In this document: positions 18,804 through 27,875 of the stretch, piece by piece
How positions within the stretch are numbered: the stretch's first letter is position 1
Layout of the letters: each line of letters opens with the position of its first letter
Source of the DNA: Alicycliphilus sp.
Lineage (GTDB): Bacteria; Pseudomonadota; Gammaproteobacteria; Burkholderiales; Burkholderiaceae_C
DNA: 51,741 bases
Assembly (NCBI GenBank): GCA_018054745.1
Contig: JAGPIX010000003.1
Coordinates: 1-51,741, forward strand
Direction of reading: 5' to 3'
The notes under the pieces: generated by a model
What the model was told of the DNA's origin: nothing
What the model saw: the letters and a program-made list of their open reading frames with translations, nothing else
Databases searched by the model: none
Translations under genes and position numbers: made by a program

Positions 18804-21800
18804 TCAACGCGCCGCCAACGCCAGCTCCGCCTTGGGCGCCCAGCTGGCCCCACCCTCGCCCGCCGGCTGCAGCTTCGCGGCCCCCACGAACAACCGATCC
18901 AGCGGCACCTGCCGGCTGGCGAGGTAGTCGCGCACGGCGACGCCGCGCGCCAGGGCCAGATCCTGCATGGCGTTGTCCGGCACGGTGATGCTCTTGAGCA
19001 GCAGCGCCTCCATCTCCGGTAGCGGCAAATCCTTGGCCATGCCGACCAGGTTGCGCGGCTTCTTGATGTCGGAGCGCTGATAGGCCTCCTTGAGCAGGGC
19101 CGGATATTCCGCATCGGTCACTGGCGCCACGTCGGCGGCCGACTCGCCCGCGCGCGCGGCGTCGCGGCGCTTCTGTGCCTGTGCCAGATCGCGCAGGCGA
19201 AGGCGCTTCCAGGCCTCCTGCTCCGCCTGCGGCTGGGCCCAGCCGACCACGGTGAGCTTGAGTGCCGGCCGATTGACCAGCTGCTCGGCAATTTTGTCTA
19301 GCAGCTGGTGCGCCTTGTCATCCAGTGCGCTGCTGCCCTGGACGAAGTGCACCACACCCTGCTCGTCCGCAGCGCCGAACATGCCGGCAAGCAAGGAAAA
19401 CGGCGCGGTAACCGCCTTCATCACGAGGTTGCCGATCACCTTCAGGATAACGCCGCCGAGGCTGAATTGCGGGTCGTTGAGCGAGCCGCTGATGGGCAGA
19501 TCCAAGTCAATGACCCCATTGCGGTCGGCCAGCAAGGCGACGGCCAGACGCACCGGCAGGCTGGCCGGCGCGCCTTCCACCGCGTCGCCAAAAGCCAGTT
19601 GGTTGAGTACCAGCTTGTTATTCGCCGTGAGCTGGCCATTGGGCTGCACCTTATACGACACGTCCATGCTCAGCTTGCCGCGCTCAATGCCATGGCCTGA
19701 GTACTTGATGCTGTAGGGCGTCAGGGGCGGCAGCTCCAGGTCACGCATGCGGCCCTGAATATCGAGGGCCAGCGGCTTGGCCAAGGGGTTCAGCTTGCCG
19801 GAGACCTCCAGCGAGGCCGTGCCCTGCGCGCGGCCGCGCAGCTCCAGATCGGCCATTTGCAATGCACCGCCGGCTTGTGCAGGCACCGACGAAAACGCAC
19901 TCAACCTGCCGCTCAGCTCGCTCAGGTCGGCCGAATAGTTGGGCTTGATGAAAAAGTCGGAGAAACGCACCGACCCATTGGTCAGCGCCACCGGCCCGAA
20001 CCGGATCACCGGCGCCATGGGGTCGGCCGGCTGCGCCGCTGGGGTTTGCGCGGCCTCGCCTGGTGCTGCTGTTGGCGTAGATGCTGCCTGCACCGATGGC
20101 GCGGCCACCCTCGACTCGGCAGCCGCGCCCTTCTGGATGTCCTGCAGGTTGATACGGCCGTTCTCATGCACGATGACACGGGCAAAGAAATCACTCAGCG
20201 CCGTTTCCTTCACGTCCAGCGCCAGGGGCTGGCCTGGTTTCAGGTTCACGGCCAGGCCACGCAGCGCCAGGGATTTCCAGCGCAGCAACTCCTCGCCACG
20301 CTGAGCTATCCGCATGCCGCGCTCATTCTGGTCAGCACCTGCCTCTTCGTCCTTGGCGCGCACGCGCACCTCGTCCAGCGAGGCGTCGCCCGCCACGGCC
20401 ACCAACGGGCCGGCCTTGTCCTGCACGTAGCGCAGACTGCCGGTAAAACTGCCGTCGGCGCGCAGGATGTCCACATTCAAGTCCGCGGTGACATAGGGCT
20501 CGAACGCCTGCAAGGGCAGGTGCTGCGCGCGCAGTTTTCCCTGCACGCTCAGGGCCGGATTCATGGCGACCGAGCCCTCCCAATTCAAGCGGCCCGGCTC
20601 GATCCGGCCTGCGGCCACACGGGTATCCAGGCGCACGGCGGCGGGCGCGAGGCGGCCATCGGCGAAGGCGACATCCCGCAGATGCAACTGCAAACCGGAC
20701 GCATTGAGTGCCACCGGGCGCTCCGGCACCTCATCACGAAAGGCAATACTGGCACCGTCCACATCCAGCGCCGCAAGCTTCAGTGCCCAGGGCGCCTCAA
20801 CCTTCTTCGGTGCGGCATGGTTGGGCTGTTGCTCTGGTGCCTGAGCCAGCCACTGCTCAAACATCCAATCGCCCTTGGGGCCACGGGACAGCAGCATCCT
20901 GGGTTGGTGCAACAACAGGCGCCCCACCGTGGCACGCTGTTCGGGCAGCATGACCAGGGCATCCGTCACCTCAAGGCGCCCCAGTTCGGCCACGGACGTC
21001 TTGCCCGCATCCGCAATACCTGCCCTGCGCAGGCTTGGGCATTTGTCCTCGGCGGCGCAGGTCAGTACCAGATTGTCGAGTGACAGCGTTGCCACCTGGG
21101 CCACCATGACAGCACCATTCCTGGCCAGGCCAATGTCGGCATCGAGCATGCCACCCAATGCAGGCTTGAGCACGGCCGCAAGATATGGCGCGGCCATGGC
21201 CAGCGGCAAGCCGCGAATGGAGGCTGCCGCCTGCGCCTCTGCATCGGTAGCCTGCCCGCGCAGCGCCACCCAGGCCGGATCTCCCCTGGCGCCCCCGCCG
21301 GACAACCCCGCACTGGCGCGAAACTGCAGCGGCTGCTTGAAGGGCAGTTCGATGGCCGAAGCTTGTAGTTGCAAATTTTCTGCCTTCCATGCGACCGTGC
21401 CGCCCGGCAGGCTGGCATCTACCCAATCCACGGTAGCGTCATGTACGCCCAGGCGCGCCAGCCGCACCTGCCAGGGCGATTCCTGTACCCCTGCGGTTGG
21501 TGGGGTTTTGACGCTGGCGTCATCCACCGGTTGATTCACTCCGGGCAGGGTCAACGCACCCTTGGCATCCCGGCCGATGTGGACATGGACACCACTCCAA
21601 TCGATGGCAGCAATGTCCACGATGCGCCGCAGAGGTTGCACCTCGTTGAGAGCCACCTGCAAGGAATCAAAGCTCAGCAATGGTTGCCCCGCAACATCCA
21701 GGGTCTGTATCCCCTGCAACTGTGCACTGCCACTGATCTTGACCTGGGGCGTGGCATCGACCTGTTCAAAGTCCAGCTTCAAATCGGCATTCAGCGTGCC

Positions 21801-22562
21801 GGCCCTGAGCCGCACCGGCACCGAGCCGGGGATGTAGCCGCTGAAGGGGGCAAGATCAAAACCGTGGATCTGCAGGTGCAGATCGGTCTGGCGATTCTGC
21901 GCAAACGGAGTGGCCTGCGCGGCCGAATCGAAGGCGCTGCCATTGAGATCGAATGCCAGGCGCGGAATGACCCGGATCTCGCGGTCTGCAGCAAAGTTGC
22001 TCAAGAACGGCAGTTCCAGCTTCAACTGGCGCAGTTGGTGGACTTTGTCCACCGTGCGGTCATTGAAATCGATGGCCCCCCCCTGCAACGCAATGTTGTA
22101 CAGCGCAAAGCGCAGTGGTGACGAAGGCTCTTCATCCGGCTTGCGCTGCTGCGCCAGGTGTGCCAGTACGTCATCAAAGTCAAACTCGCCAGGGGCGGTC
22201 TGGGTGATATGGATCACGGGGTCATCGACCTGCAGAGCGTCCAACACCGGAGCCAGGCGCCATAGGGATTGCAACTCTGCATCTATATAGATACGTGCGA
22301 TCTGCACCTGGGGCGACTGGCCATCCTGCGACGCGATGGACAGCCCGCGCACGGTCGCCTCCAGCGACCAGGGCGCAAACTCCACCTTCGCCACCGTGAC
22401 CCTGCGGCCCAGCGCCTCGGACGCGTGCTTTTCGATCTGCGCACGCGCAATCGGCGGGACCGCCAGCCAGGCCAGCAGCCACAGCCCCAGCAGTCCGGCC
22501 ACAAGCCAGCTGGCACGCCGGGCCCAGCGATTGCTTTTGATGGTTTGTATGGCTTGTGACAC
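18804..22562 (-). CDS. DUF748-family (AsmA-like) membrane-anchored protein
   Basis: About 1252 residues. An N-terminal membrane helix (WLVAGLLGLWLLAWLAVPP) precedes a very long periplasmic region of beta-rich repeats. Seen: KHASEALGRRVTVAKVEFAPWSLE, a conserved DUF748 opening; SGYIPGSVPVRLRAG; DFFIKPNYSADLSELSGRLS; TPYSIKYSGHGIERGKLSMDVSYKV; and IDLDLPISGSLNDPQFSLGGVI, the family signature near the C-terminus. The end (VVHFVQGSSALDDKAHQLLDKIAEQL) resembles an OmpA-like peptidoglycan-binding domain. Relatives in the AsmA clan are implicated in inter-membrane lipid transport; a role here is inference. The start is a GTG at 22562 with AGGGA about 13 bases upstream; no ATG suits the conserved N-terminus. 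Confidence 0.8.
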   Translation of the reverse strand: MSQAIQTIKSNRWARRASWLVAGLLGLWLLAWLAVPPIARAQIEKHASEALGRRVTVAKVEFAPWSLEATVRGLSIASQDGQSPQVQIARIYIDAELQSLWRLAPVLDALQVDDPVIHITQTAPGEFDFDDVLAHLAQQRKPDEEPSSPLRFALYNIALQGGAIDFNDRTVDKVHQLRQLKLELPFLSNFAADREIRVIPRLAFDLNGSAFDSAAQATPFAQNRQTDLHLQIHGFDLAPFSGYIPGSVPVRLRAGTLNADLKLDFEQVDATPQVKISGSAQLQGIQTLDVAGQPLLSFDSLQVALNEVQPLRRIVDIAAIDWSGVHVHIGRDAKGALTLPGVNQPVDDASVKTPPTAGVQESPWQVRLARLGVHDATVDWVDASLPGGTVAWKAENLQLQASAIELPFKQPLQFRASAGLSGGGARGDPAWVALRGQATDAEAQAAASIRGLPLAMAAPYLAAVLKPALGGMLDADIGLARNGAVMVAQVATLSLDNLVLTCAAEDKCPSLRRAGIADAGKTSVAELGRLEVTDALVMLPEQRATVGRLLLHQPRMLLSRGPKGDWMFEQWLAQAPEQQPNHAAPKKVEAPWALKLAALDVDGASIAFRDEVPERPVALNASGLQLHLRDVAFADGRLAPAAVRLDTRVAAGRIEPGRLNWEGSVAMNPALSVQGKLRAQHLPLQAFEPYVTADLNVDILRADGSFTGSLRYVQDKAGPLVAVAGDASLDEVRVRAKDEEAGADQNERGMRIAQRGEELLRWKSLALRGLAVNLKPGQPLALDVKETALSDFFARVIVHENGRINLQDIQKGAAAESRVAAPSVQAASTPTAAPGEAAQTPAAQPADPMAPVIRFGPVALTNGSVRFSDFFIKPNYSADLSELSGRLSAFSSVPAQAGGALQMADLELRGRAQGTASLEVSGKLNPLAKPLALDIQGRMRDLELPPLTPYSIKYSGHGIERGKLSMDVSYKVQPNGQLTANNKLVLNQLAFGDAVEGAPASLPVRLAVALLADRNGVIDLDLPISGSLNDPQFSLGGVILKVIGNLVMKAVTAPFSLLAGMFGAADEQGVVHFVQGSSALDDKAHQLLDKIAEQLVNRPALKLTVVGWAQPQAEQEAWKRLRLRDLAQAQKRRDAARAGESAADVAPVTDAEYPALLKEAYQRSDIKKPRNLVGMAKDLPLPEMEALLLKSITVPDNAMQDLALARGVAVRDYLASRQVPLDRLFVGAAKLQPAGEGGASWAPKAELALAAR

Positions 22563-22633
22563 GCGGCACCCAATCCCTGGAACAACAGGCGCAATTGAAT
22601 CAGCGAACACCTGGACGCCAATGTAAAAGAGTG

Positions 22634-22678
22634 CAAAAAGAAAGCCCGGTGAACGGAGTCCTTCCGTACACCGGGCTT
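22634..22678 (-). terminator. Terminator of the candidate RNA
   Basis: AAGCCCGGTG (22642-22651) pairs perfectly with CACCGGGCTT (22669-22678), and an inner ACGGA/TCCGT extends the stem. On the minus strand it is followed by TCTTTTTGC. It lies 72 bases before the DUF748 GTG, so transcripts arriving from upstream should mostly stop here. Confidence 0.8.
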
Positions 22679-22862
22679 GACGGCAGACGCAACGGTCCTT
22701 TGCCATCTTTTGCGTCGAGGAGAGGAGCGTCCCCGACGCAGGAGGCAAGGTATTGCCTCCAGGGGTTGCCTTGGAAGCGAGGTACCTGTTGCTCGGTGTG
22801 GCACTGACTGCCTTCCAACCAGCGGTTTCGCCCCTTCCGGCGTACGCCTGAATCGTTCAGGC
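22635..22862 (-). ncRNA. Candidate structured non-coding RNA with its own promoter and terminator
   Basis: A region of about 228 bases with no convincing reading frame on either strand. On the minus strand it contains, in order: GCCTGAA/TTCAGGC (22856-22862 with 22846-22852) at the predicted 5' end; GGAGGCAA/TTGCCTCC (22753-22760 with 22741-22748); a ten-pair stem (22730-22739 with 22712-22721); a competing seven-pair stem GACGCAA/TTGCGTC (22710-22716 with 22686-22692) that uses five of the same bases; and a strong terminator. TTGGAA/TTCCAA can close a middle multibranch region. A promoter lies just upstream (22869-22897). I do not recognise the family. It could be a free small RNA or a terminated leader of the DUF748 gene. 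Confidence 0.55.
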
Positions 22863-22868
22863 AGCCCT

Positions 22869-22897
22869 AAGGTAGCAAATACCGCCGGCGCTTTCCA
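22869..22897 (-). promoter_or_regulatory. Predicted sigma-70 promoter of the candidate RNA
   Basis: On the minus strand TGGAAA (22897-22892) and TACCTT (22874-22869) are 17 bases apart, and TGC directly before the -10 box resembles an extended -10. Transcription would begin near 22862, exactly at the first base of the 5' stem. Confidence 0.45.
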
Positions 22898-23292
22898 GCA
22901 GCTTCTTTCAATGAGCCCGCCAATGCGATTGCCACTTTCATTTGGCCGCTTAAGCCGCACCCCGCTACATGGCCCCCAAGGTGCTAGAAAAGTCACATTT
23001 CCTAATCTATTAACAGTGTGTTAATTATTTTTTTGTATAAAATATTGAATATTTAGTATTGACTTGGCATTTAGACCCCCTCTAGAATCCGCCGTTCTTG
23101 AAAAACAGACCGTACAAACCCTAGCCGTCACCCGACACCATCTAGGAGAGTCCGCAAGCTTCCATGACGCAGCGCGCCATGGCACGGACCGAATGGCAGA
23201 CCAATCCAAGCCAGCAAGCTGGCAAGACCGAGTCCTGCTGCACCCCCTGCCGGCGCAGCGCTCCACTGGGCTCGACTGAGAAAGGAAAAACG
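22898..23292. other. Gene-free region with an AT-rich patch upstream of the lytic transglycosylase
   Basis: No credible reading frame is seen. About 22995-23060 is strikingly AT-rich (runs such as TTAATTATTTTTTTGTATAA) in otherwise GC-rich DNA. It lies directly before a good sigma-70 promoter and could act as an UP element or a protein-binding site. The remaining bases up to 23292 form a leader of about 195 bases with no clear hairpin. Confidence 0.5.
23059..23088 (+). promoter_or_regulatory. Predicted sigma-70 promoter for the lytic transglycosylase
   Basis: TTGACT (23059-23064) and TAGAAT (23083-23088) are separated by 18 bases, just after the AT-rich patch. Transcription would start near 23095, about 200 bases before the start codon. 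Confidence 0.55.
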
Positions 23293-24114
23293 ATGACAGC
23301 GTCAGGAAATGCGATTGCAAGTGCGCGCACCTTTGCCGCCGATGTGATCAACGGCTTTCTTGAAGTCACACACAACGGCTTCGCCCTGCTCGGGCTGGCC
23401 GTGGCCTTTGTGGCCATCGCCCTGAGCGCACGCCCGGACCTGCGTCAGGCTGGCGAGGACGAGTTGCGCGGCTGGCTGCATGAACGCCGCGTCGCAGAAG
23501 TCGGCTTCCCACTGGAGCCGACCGCCAGCGAACGCGCCGTGGCCATCAACCCCAAGAAGTTGCCGCGCGAACAGGCGGCCGTGGCCTTTTGGCTGAGCAA
23601 GAAGTACCGCGTGGCCCCGGAGCCGCTGGCTGCCCTGGTGACCGAGGCCTATGAGATCGGCAAGCGCACCAAGCTGGATCCGACCCTGATCCTGGCCATC
23701 ATCGCCATCGAGTCCAGCTTCAACCCGTTTGCGCAAAGCTCCGTCGGCGCACAAGGCCTGATGCAGGTGATGACCAGCGTGCACACCGACAAGTACGAAG
23801 GTTTTGGTGGTCAGCTGGCCGCTTTCGACCCCGTGGCCAACCTGCGTGTGGGCGTGAAGGTGCTGCAGGAGTGCATTGCGCGCGCCGGCTCGCTGGAAGG
23901 CGGCCTGCGCTACTACGTGGGCGCCGCCAACCTGCCCCACGATGGTGGCTACGCTGCCAAGGTGTTGGCCGAGCATTTCCGCCTGCGCCAGGTAGCCGGG
24001 CGGCCCGCGGCTGCCACCCCGGTGCTGTCCACCAAGGCCCCGGCGGCCACCGAGATCGCCCCAACAGCCAAGCCTGCCGAAGAAAAAGTGGCCCTGCTCG
24101 ACAGCGACGCCTGA
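23293..24114 (+). CDS. Lytic transglycosylase (SLT domain)
   Basis: A 273-residue murein lytic transglycosylase, cleaving the MurNAc-GlcNAc bond with formation of 1,6-anhydromuramic acid. A hydrophobic segment near residues 25-45 (GFALLGLAVAFVAIALSA) anchors it in the inner membrane, with the SLT domain in the periplasm. Catalytic-region motifs: LDPTLILAIIAIESSFNPFA with the catalytic Glu in ESSFN, then GAQGLMQVMTSVH, and later GLRYYVGAANL. The C-terminal tail is Ala/Pro/Lys-rich. The ATG at 23293 has AAGGAAAAA upstream; a longer frame from 23164 has no ribosome-binding site and lacks a plausible N-terminus. It is a single-gene unit as far as can be seen. Confidence 0.88.
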   Translation: MTASGNAIASARTFAADVINGFLEVTHNGFALLGLAVAFVAIALSARPDLRQAGEDELRGWLHERRVAEVGFPLEPTASERAVAINPKKLPREQAAVAFWLSKKYRVAPEPLAALVTEAYEIGKRTKLDPTLILAIIAIESSFNPFAQSSVGAQGLMQVMTSVHTDKYEGFGGQLAAFDPVANLRVGVKVLQECIARAGSLEGGLRYYVGAANLPHDGGYAAKVLAEHFRLRQVAGRPAAATPVLSTKAPAATEIAPTAKPAEEKVALLDSDA

Positions 24115-24351
24115 ATTCCCGGCGCTGGCGCGAAGCACCGTCCGCTACACTAGCGGGGCACGCAACTGGCGATAGGCGCGCAAGGCCCACCGGGCTGCGC
24201 TGCTGACGTGGAGACCCGCAAAAACAAGCCATTTTTTGCAAACCACTGGGGAGCGTGCCGCGCGGAACAAGGCAGCGTTTGCCCCGCCGCGATCCGTCGT
24301 TCGCCTGGGCAGCCCTTGATTTCCAAGGGACTCTTAGTTCATCGGACTGCC
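24115..24351 (+). other. glyA leader region
   Basis: 237 bases without a gene. TACACT (24146-24151) could be a -10 box, with a poor -35. GCAAAAA and TTTTTTGC (about 24218-24241) can form an AT-rich hairpin. I recognise no known riboswitch consensus (glycine, SAH, SAM or tetrahydrofolate), but the leader would be long, about 190 bases. Confidence 0.35.
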
Positions 24352-25596
24352 ATGTACCAACGCAATATTCTTGTCGAACAAACCGATCCCGAGGTGTGGG
24401 CCGCCATCCAGGCCGAGAACCTGCGCCAGGAAGAGCACATCGAGCTGATCGCCAGCGAGAACTACGCCTCGCCCGCCGTCATGGCGGCACAAGGCTCGCA
24501 GCTGACCAACAAATATGCCGAGGGCTACCCCGGCAAGCGCTACTACGGCGGCTGCGAAAACGTCGACGTGATCGAGCAGCTGGCGATTGACCGCATCAAG
24601 CAGCTGTTCGGTGCCGAGGCCGCAAACGTGCAGCCCAACTCGGGCTCGCAGGCCAACCAGGCCGTGCTGATGGCCTTCCTCAAACCCGGCGACACCATTT
24701 TGGGCATGAGCCTGGCCGAAGGCGGGCACCTGACGCACGGCATGGCGCTGAACATGTCGGGCAAGTGGTTCAACGTGGTCTCCTACGGCCTGAACGACAA
24801 GGAAGAGATCGACTACGACGCCTTCGAAGCCAAGGCGCGCGAACACAAGCCCAAGCTGATCATCGGCGGCGCATCGGCCTACGCCCTGCGCATTGATTTC
24901 GAGCGCATGGCCCGCGTGGCCAAGGAAATCGGCGCCATCTTCTGGGTGGACATTGCCCACTATGCCGGCCTGGTGGTGGCGGGCGAGTACCCCAACCCGG
25001 TGCCGTTTGCCGACGTGGTGACCAGCACCACGCACAAGAGCCTGCGCGGCCCGCGCGGCGGCATCATCTTGATGAAGGCCGAGCACGAGAAGGCCATCAA
25101 CAGCGCCATCTTCCCCGGCCTGCAGGGCGGCCCGCTGGAGCACGTGATCGCAGCCAAGGCCGTGGCCTTCAAGGAGGCGCTGTCGCCCGAGTTCAAGACT
25201 TACCAACAGCAAGTGGCCAAGAACGCCAAGGTGTTTGCCGAGACATTGACACAGCGCGGCCTGCGCATCGTCAGCGGCCGCACCGAGAGCCACGTCATGC
25301 TGGTCGACCTGCGCGCCAAGGGCATCACCGGCAAGGCCGCCGAGGCGGCCCTGGGCAAGGCGCATATCACCATCAACAAGAACGCCATCCCCAACGACCC
25401 CGAGAAGCCCATGGTGACCAGCGGCATTCGCGTGGGCACGCCGGCCATCACCACGCGCGGTTTCAAGGAAGAGGAAACGCGCATCACCGCCAACCTGCTG
25501 GCGGACGTGCTCGAGAACCCCAATGACGAGGCCCACCTGGCCGCCGTGCGCGAGAAGGTCAACGCGTTGACCAGTCGCTTCCCGGTCTATCGCTGA
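24352..25596 (+). CDS. glyA: Serine hydroxymethyltransferase
   Basis: A 414-residue PLP enzyme that interconverts serine and glycine with tetrahydrofolate, the main source of one-carbon units. Seen: [20 protein letters not shown] in the N-terminal arm, [42 protein letters not shown], and the PLP lysine Lys229 in [14 protein letters not shown]. Length and motifs are complete. The ATG at 24352 begins the canonical MYQRN-type start. It is followed after eight bases by nrdR, a conserved pairing in Proteobacteria. Confidence 0.97.
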   Translation: MYQRNILVEQTDPEVWAAIQAENLRQEEHIELIASENYASPAVMAAQGSQLTNKYAEGYPGKRYYGGCENVDVIEQLAIDRIKQLFGAEAANVQPNSGSQANQAVLMAFLKPGDTILGMSLAEGGHLTHGMALNMSGKWFNVVSYGLNDKEEIDYDAFEAKAREHKPKLIIGGASAYALRIDFERMARVAKEIGAIFWVDIAHYAGLVVAGEYPNPVPFADVVTSTTHKSLRGPRGGIILMKAEHEKAINSAIFPGLQGGPLEHVIAAKAVAFKEALSPEFKTYQQQVAKNAKVFAETLTQRGLRIVSGRTESHVMLVDLRAKGITGKAAEAALGKAHITINKNAIPNDPEKPMVTSGIRVGTPAITTRGFKEEETRITANLLADVLENPNDEAHLAAVREKVNALTSRFPVYR

Positions 25597-25604
25597 GCTG
25601 CGCC

Positions 25605-26054
25605 ATGAAGTGCCCGTTCTGCAGCAATCAGGACACCCAGGTCGTCGAGACACGGGTGTCCGAGGACGGGAACTTCATCCGCCGCAGGCGCCAATGCGGT
25701 GCCTGCGAAAAACGCTTCACCACCTATGAGCGGCCGGACGTTCACTTCCCCACCGTGGTCAAGAAAGATGGCCGGCGTGTGGAGTATTCGCGCGACAAGC
25801 TGCTCGCCTCCTTCAAGCTGGCGCTGCGCAAGCGGCCGGTGAGCACGGTGCAGATCGATTCGGCCATCGAGCGCATCGAAGAGAAACTGCTGCAACTGGG
25901 CCAGCGCGAGGTGATCTCCAGCCGCATCGGCGAGCTGGTGATGCGCGAGCTCAAGAAGCTCGACAAGGTGGCCTACATCCGCTATGCCAGCGTGTACCGC
26001 AGCTTCGAGGACATTGATGAGTTCCGCGCTCTCGTCGATGAAGTCCGCAAGTAG
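25605..26054 (+). CDS. nrdR: Transcriptional repressor NrdR
   Basis: A 149-residue regulator that represses ribonucleotide reductase genes in response to ATP/dATP. It has an N-terminal zinc ribbon with Cys3, Cys6, Cys31 and Cys34 (MKCPFC and QCGAC), followed by an ATP-cone domain from about residue 49 ([20 protein letters not shown]). The RFTTYER segment after the zinc ribbon is typical. Length is normal. It is probably co-transcribed with glyA, and the hairpin at 26076-26107 may end the transcript. Confidence 0.97.
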   Translation: MKCPFCSNQDTQVVETRVSEDGNFIRRRRQCGACEKRFTTYERPDVHFPTVVKKDGRRVEYSRDKLLASFKLALRKRPVSTVQIDSAIERIEEKLLQLGQREVISSRIGELVMRELKKLDKVAYIRYASVYRSFEDIDEFRALVDEVRK

Positions 26055-26069
26055 TTCATCGCTTCTCTA

Positions 26070-26113
26070 TTGATAGCTGTCAGCGCCCATAGCCTGGGCG
26101 CTACAGCCATTTT
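26070..26113. repeat. Hairpin-family copy between nrdR and aroC
   Basis: ATTGATAGCTGT begins the element. GCTGT plus AGCGCCCA (26076-26089, one bulged C) pairs with TGGGCGCT plus ACAGC (26095-26107), and CATTTTTC follows on the plus strand. It can serve as the nrdR terminator. It shares the ATAGCTGT start with the copies at 3764, 16628 and 27260. Confidence 0.7.
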
Positions 26114-26117
26114 TCAC

Positions 26118-27218
26118 TTAAACCTCTCGCGCGGACGCAATCGGCGGCACGGCCTGCCGCACGTCGCCGCACTGGGCACGGTGGCGCAGCGCGTGGTCCA
26201 TCAGCACCAGGGCCAGCAGCGCCTCGGCAATCGGCGCGGCACGTATGCCCACACAGGGATCGTGGCGCCCCTTGGTAATCACCTCGGTGCTCTGGCCGTG
26301 GATGTCTATGGACTCGCGCGGACTGATGATGGAGCTGGTCGGCTTGATGGCCAGCTGCACCTCGATGTCCTGCCCGGTGCTGATGCCGCCCAGCACCCCG
26401 CCGGCGTTGTTGCTGGCAAAGCCCTGCGGCGTGAGCGAGTCGCCATGCACGGTACCGCGCTGGGCCACGCTGGCAAAACCGGCGCCTATCTCCACGCCCT
26501 TGACGGCGTTCAGGCCCATCATCACGTAGGCGATGTCGGCGTCGAGCTTGTCATACAAAGGCTCGCCCAGGCCGACCGGCACGCCGGTGGCCTGCACGCG
26601 AATGCGCGCGCCGCAAGAGTCGCCAGACTTGCGTAGCCCATCCATGTAGTCCTCGTAAGCCTGCACATCGGCCACCGGAGCAAAGAAGGGGTTGCGCGGC
26701 ACATGCTCCCAGCTCTCGAAAGGGATGGCCTGCTCGCCCAGCTGCGTCATGCAGGCGCGAAACGCCGTGCCGTATTTTTCGGCCAGCCATTTCTTGGCCA
26801 CGGCGCCGGCGGCCACGGTGGGCGCCGTCAGGCGCGCCGACGAGCGGCCGCCGCCACGCGGGTCGCGCAGGCCGTACTTGTGCCAATAGGCGTAGTCGGC
26901 ATGACCGGGGCGAAAGCTCTGCGCGATGTCGCCATAGTCCTTGCTGCGCTGATCCTGGTTGCGGATCAGCAGCGCGATGGGCGTGCCGGTGGTCTTGCCC
27001 TGGTACACGCCGGAGAGGATCTCCACCGCGTCCGGTTCATTGCGCTGCGTGACATGGCGGCTGGTGCCGGGGCGGCGGCGATCCAGATCCTGCTGGATGT
27101 CGGCCTCTGACAGCTCCATGCCCGGCGGGCAGCCGTCGATCACGCAGCCAATGGCCGGGCCATGGGATTCACCGAAGTTGGTGACGCAAAACAGGGTGCC
27201 TAAGGTGTTGCCGCTCAT
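26118..27218 (-). CDS. aroC: Chorismate synthase
   Basis: A 366-residue enzyme that makes chorismate from 5-enolpyruvylshikimate 3-phosphate, the last common step of aromatic amino acid synthesis; it needs reduced FMN. Seen: [20 protein letters not shown], the FMN-site stretch [26 protein letters not shown], and near the C-terminus [18 protein letters not shown]. Length is normal for the bacterial enzyme. It is transcribed towards nrdR and separated from the upstream CBS gene by a hairpin element with terminator character. Confidence 0.97.
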   Translation of the reverse strand: MSGNTLGTLFCVTNFGESHGPAIGCVIDGCPPGMELSEADIQQDLDRRRPGTSRHVTQRNEPDAVEILSGVYQGKTTGTPIALLIRNQDQRSKDYGDIAQSFRPGHADYAYWHKYGLRDPRGGGRSSARLTAPTVAAGAVAKKWLAEKYGTAFRACMTQLGEQAIPFESWEHVPRNPFFAPVADVQAYEDYMDGLRKSGDSCGARIRVQATGVPVGLGEPLYDKLDADIAYVMMGLNAVKGVEIGAGFASVAQRGTVHGDSLTPQGFASNNAGGVLGGISTGQDIEVQLAIKPTSSIISPRESIDIHGQSTEVITKGRHDPCVGIRAAPIAEALLALVLMDHALRHRAQCGDVRQAVPPIASAREV

Positions 27219-27255
27219 GGGAACGCGATGCTCTTGAAACCGTTGAAACTATAAA

Positions 27256-27305
27256 AACAATAGCTGTTTGCGCTTTATACATAAGCGCAAACGGCTGATT
27301 TTGTT
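27256..27305. repeat. Hairpin-family copy between aroC and the CBS-domain gene
   Basis: AGCTGTTTGCGCTT (27262-27275) pairs with AAGCGCAAACGGCT (27283-27296) with one G-T pair, around the loop TATACAT. On the minus strand TTGTTTTTATAG follows, so it can terminate the CBS-gene transcript before aroC. It is the best-preserved copy of the family in the window and served as the reference for the others. Confidence 0.75.
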
Positions 27306-27311
27306 CAAACC

Positions 27312-27767
27312 TCAAGCTGCCGGCGGGGATTCTTCCTGCGGCCAGTCGCGGATATAGGCCTTGAGCAGCTTGTTCTCGAAGTTCTGGCTGTCCACCACGG
27401 CCTTGGCCACGTCGTAGAAGCTGACCACGCCCATCAGCATGCGCTTGTCCATCACCGGCATGTAGCGCGCGTGGCAGCCCAGCATCATGCGGCGCACCTC
27501 GTCCATGTCGGTCTCCAGCGTGCAGGTCACCGGCGCGTCGTCCATGCTGCTACGCACCAGGGTGGTGCCCACGCCGCCGCCGTTCTTCACCAGGCGCTGT
27601 ATCACCTCGCGGAAGGTCAGCATGCCCACCAGGTCGCCATGCTCCATGACCACCAGCGAGCCTATGTCCTTCTCGGCCATGGTCTCCACAGCGCGCGCCA
27701 GCGGCTCGTCGGGATGGACGGTGTAGAGGGTGTTGCCTTTGAGGCGCAGGATGTCGCTGACTTTCAT
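27312..27767 (-). CDS. CBS-domain pair protein
   Basis: A 151-residue cytoplasmic protein made of two CBS domains, at about residues 8-60 (TVHPDEPLARAVETMAEKDIGSLVVME, quoted in part as landmark) and 75-130. CBS pairs bind adenine nucleotides or S-adenosylmethionine and act as sensors. No effector domain is attached, so it is a stand-alone regulator of unknown target. GGAG precedes the ATG at 27767. It is divergent from metY, 108 bases away, which invites but does not prove a link with methionine or SAM sensing. Confidence 0.85.
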   Translation of the reverse strand: MKVSDILRLKGNTLYTVHPDEPLARAVETMAEKDIGSLVVMEHGDLVGMLTFREVIQRLVKNGGGVGTTLVRSSMDDAPVTCTLETDMDEVRRMMLGCHARYMPVMDKRMLMGVVSFYDVAKAVVDSQNFENKLLKAYIRDWPQEESPPAA

Positions 27768-27799
27768 GGGGTATCTCCGAATGGTGCGGCAGGCGCTGC

Positions 27800-27827
27800 T
27801 TGCCGACTGCTTGCGAGGAAATATAGC
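27800..27827 (+). promoter_or_regulatory. Possible promoter of metY
   Basis: TTGCCG (27800-27805) and TATAGC (27822-27827) are 16 bases apart, about 48 bases before the metY start codon. No SAM riboswitch consensus is visible in this short spacer. Confidence 0.35.
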
Positions 27828-27875
27828 CCACAATCACCAGCTGATTCACCGCTATCCACTACTTGGGAGACATGG

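Noticed and set aside
22635-22862. Assignment of the structured region to 6S RNA or a CsrA-sponge RNA
   Set aside because: 6S RNA forms one long interrupted duplex with a central bubble, while this region folds into successive local hairpins. GGA triplets occur, but not clearly above what the composition predicts, so a sponge role is unsupported.
24115-24351. A riboswitch before glyA
   Set aside because: The leader is long enough, but I find no consensus of the glycine, SAH, SAM or tetrahydrofolate classes; only a weak AT-rich hairpin is visible.
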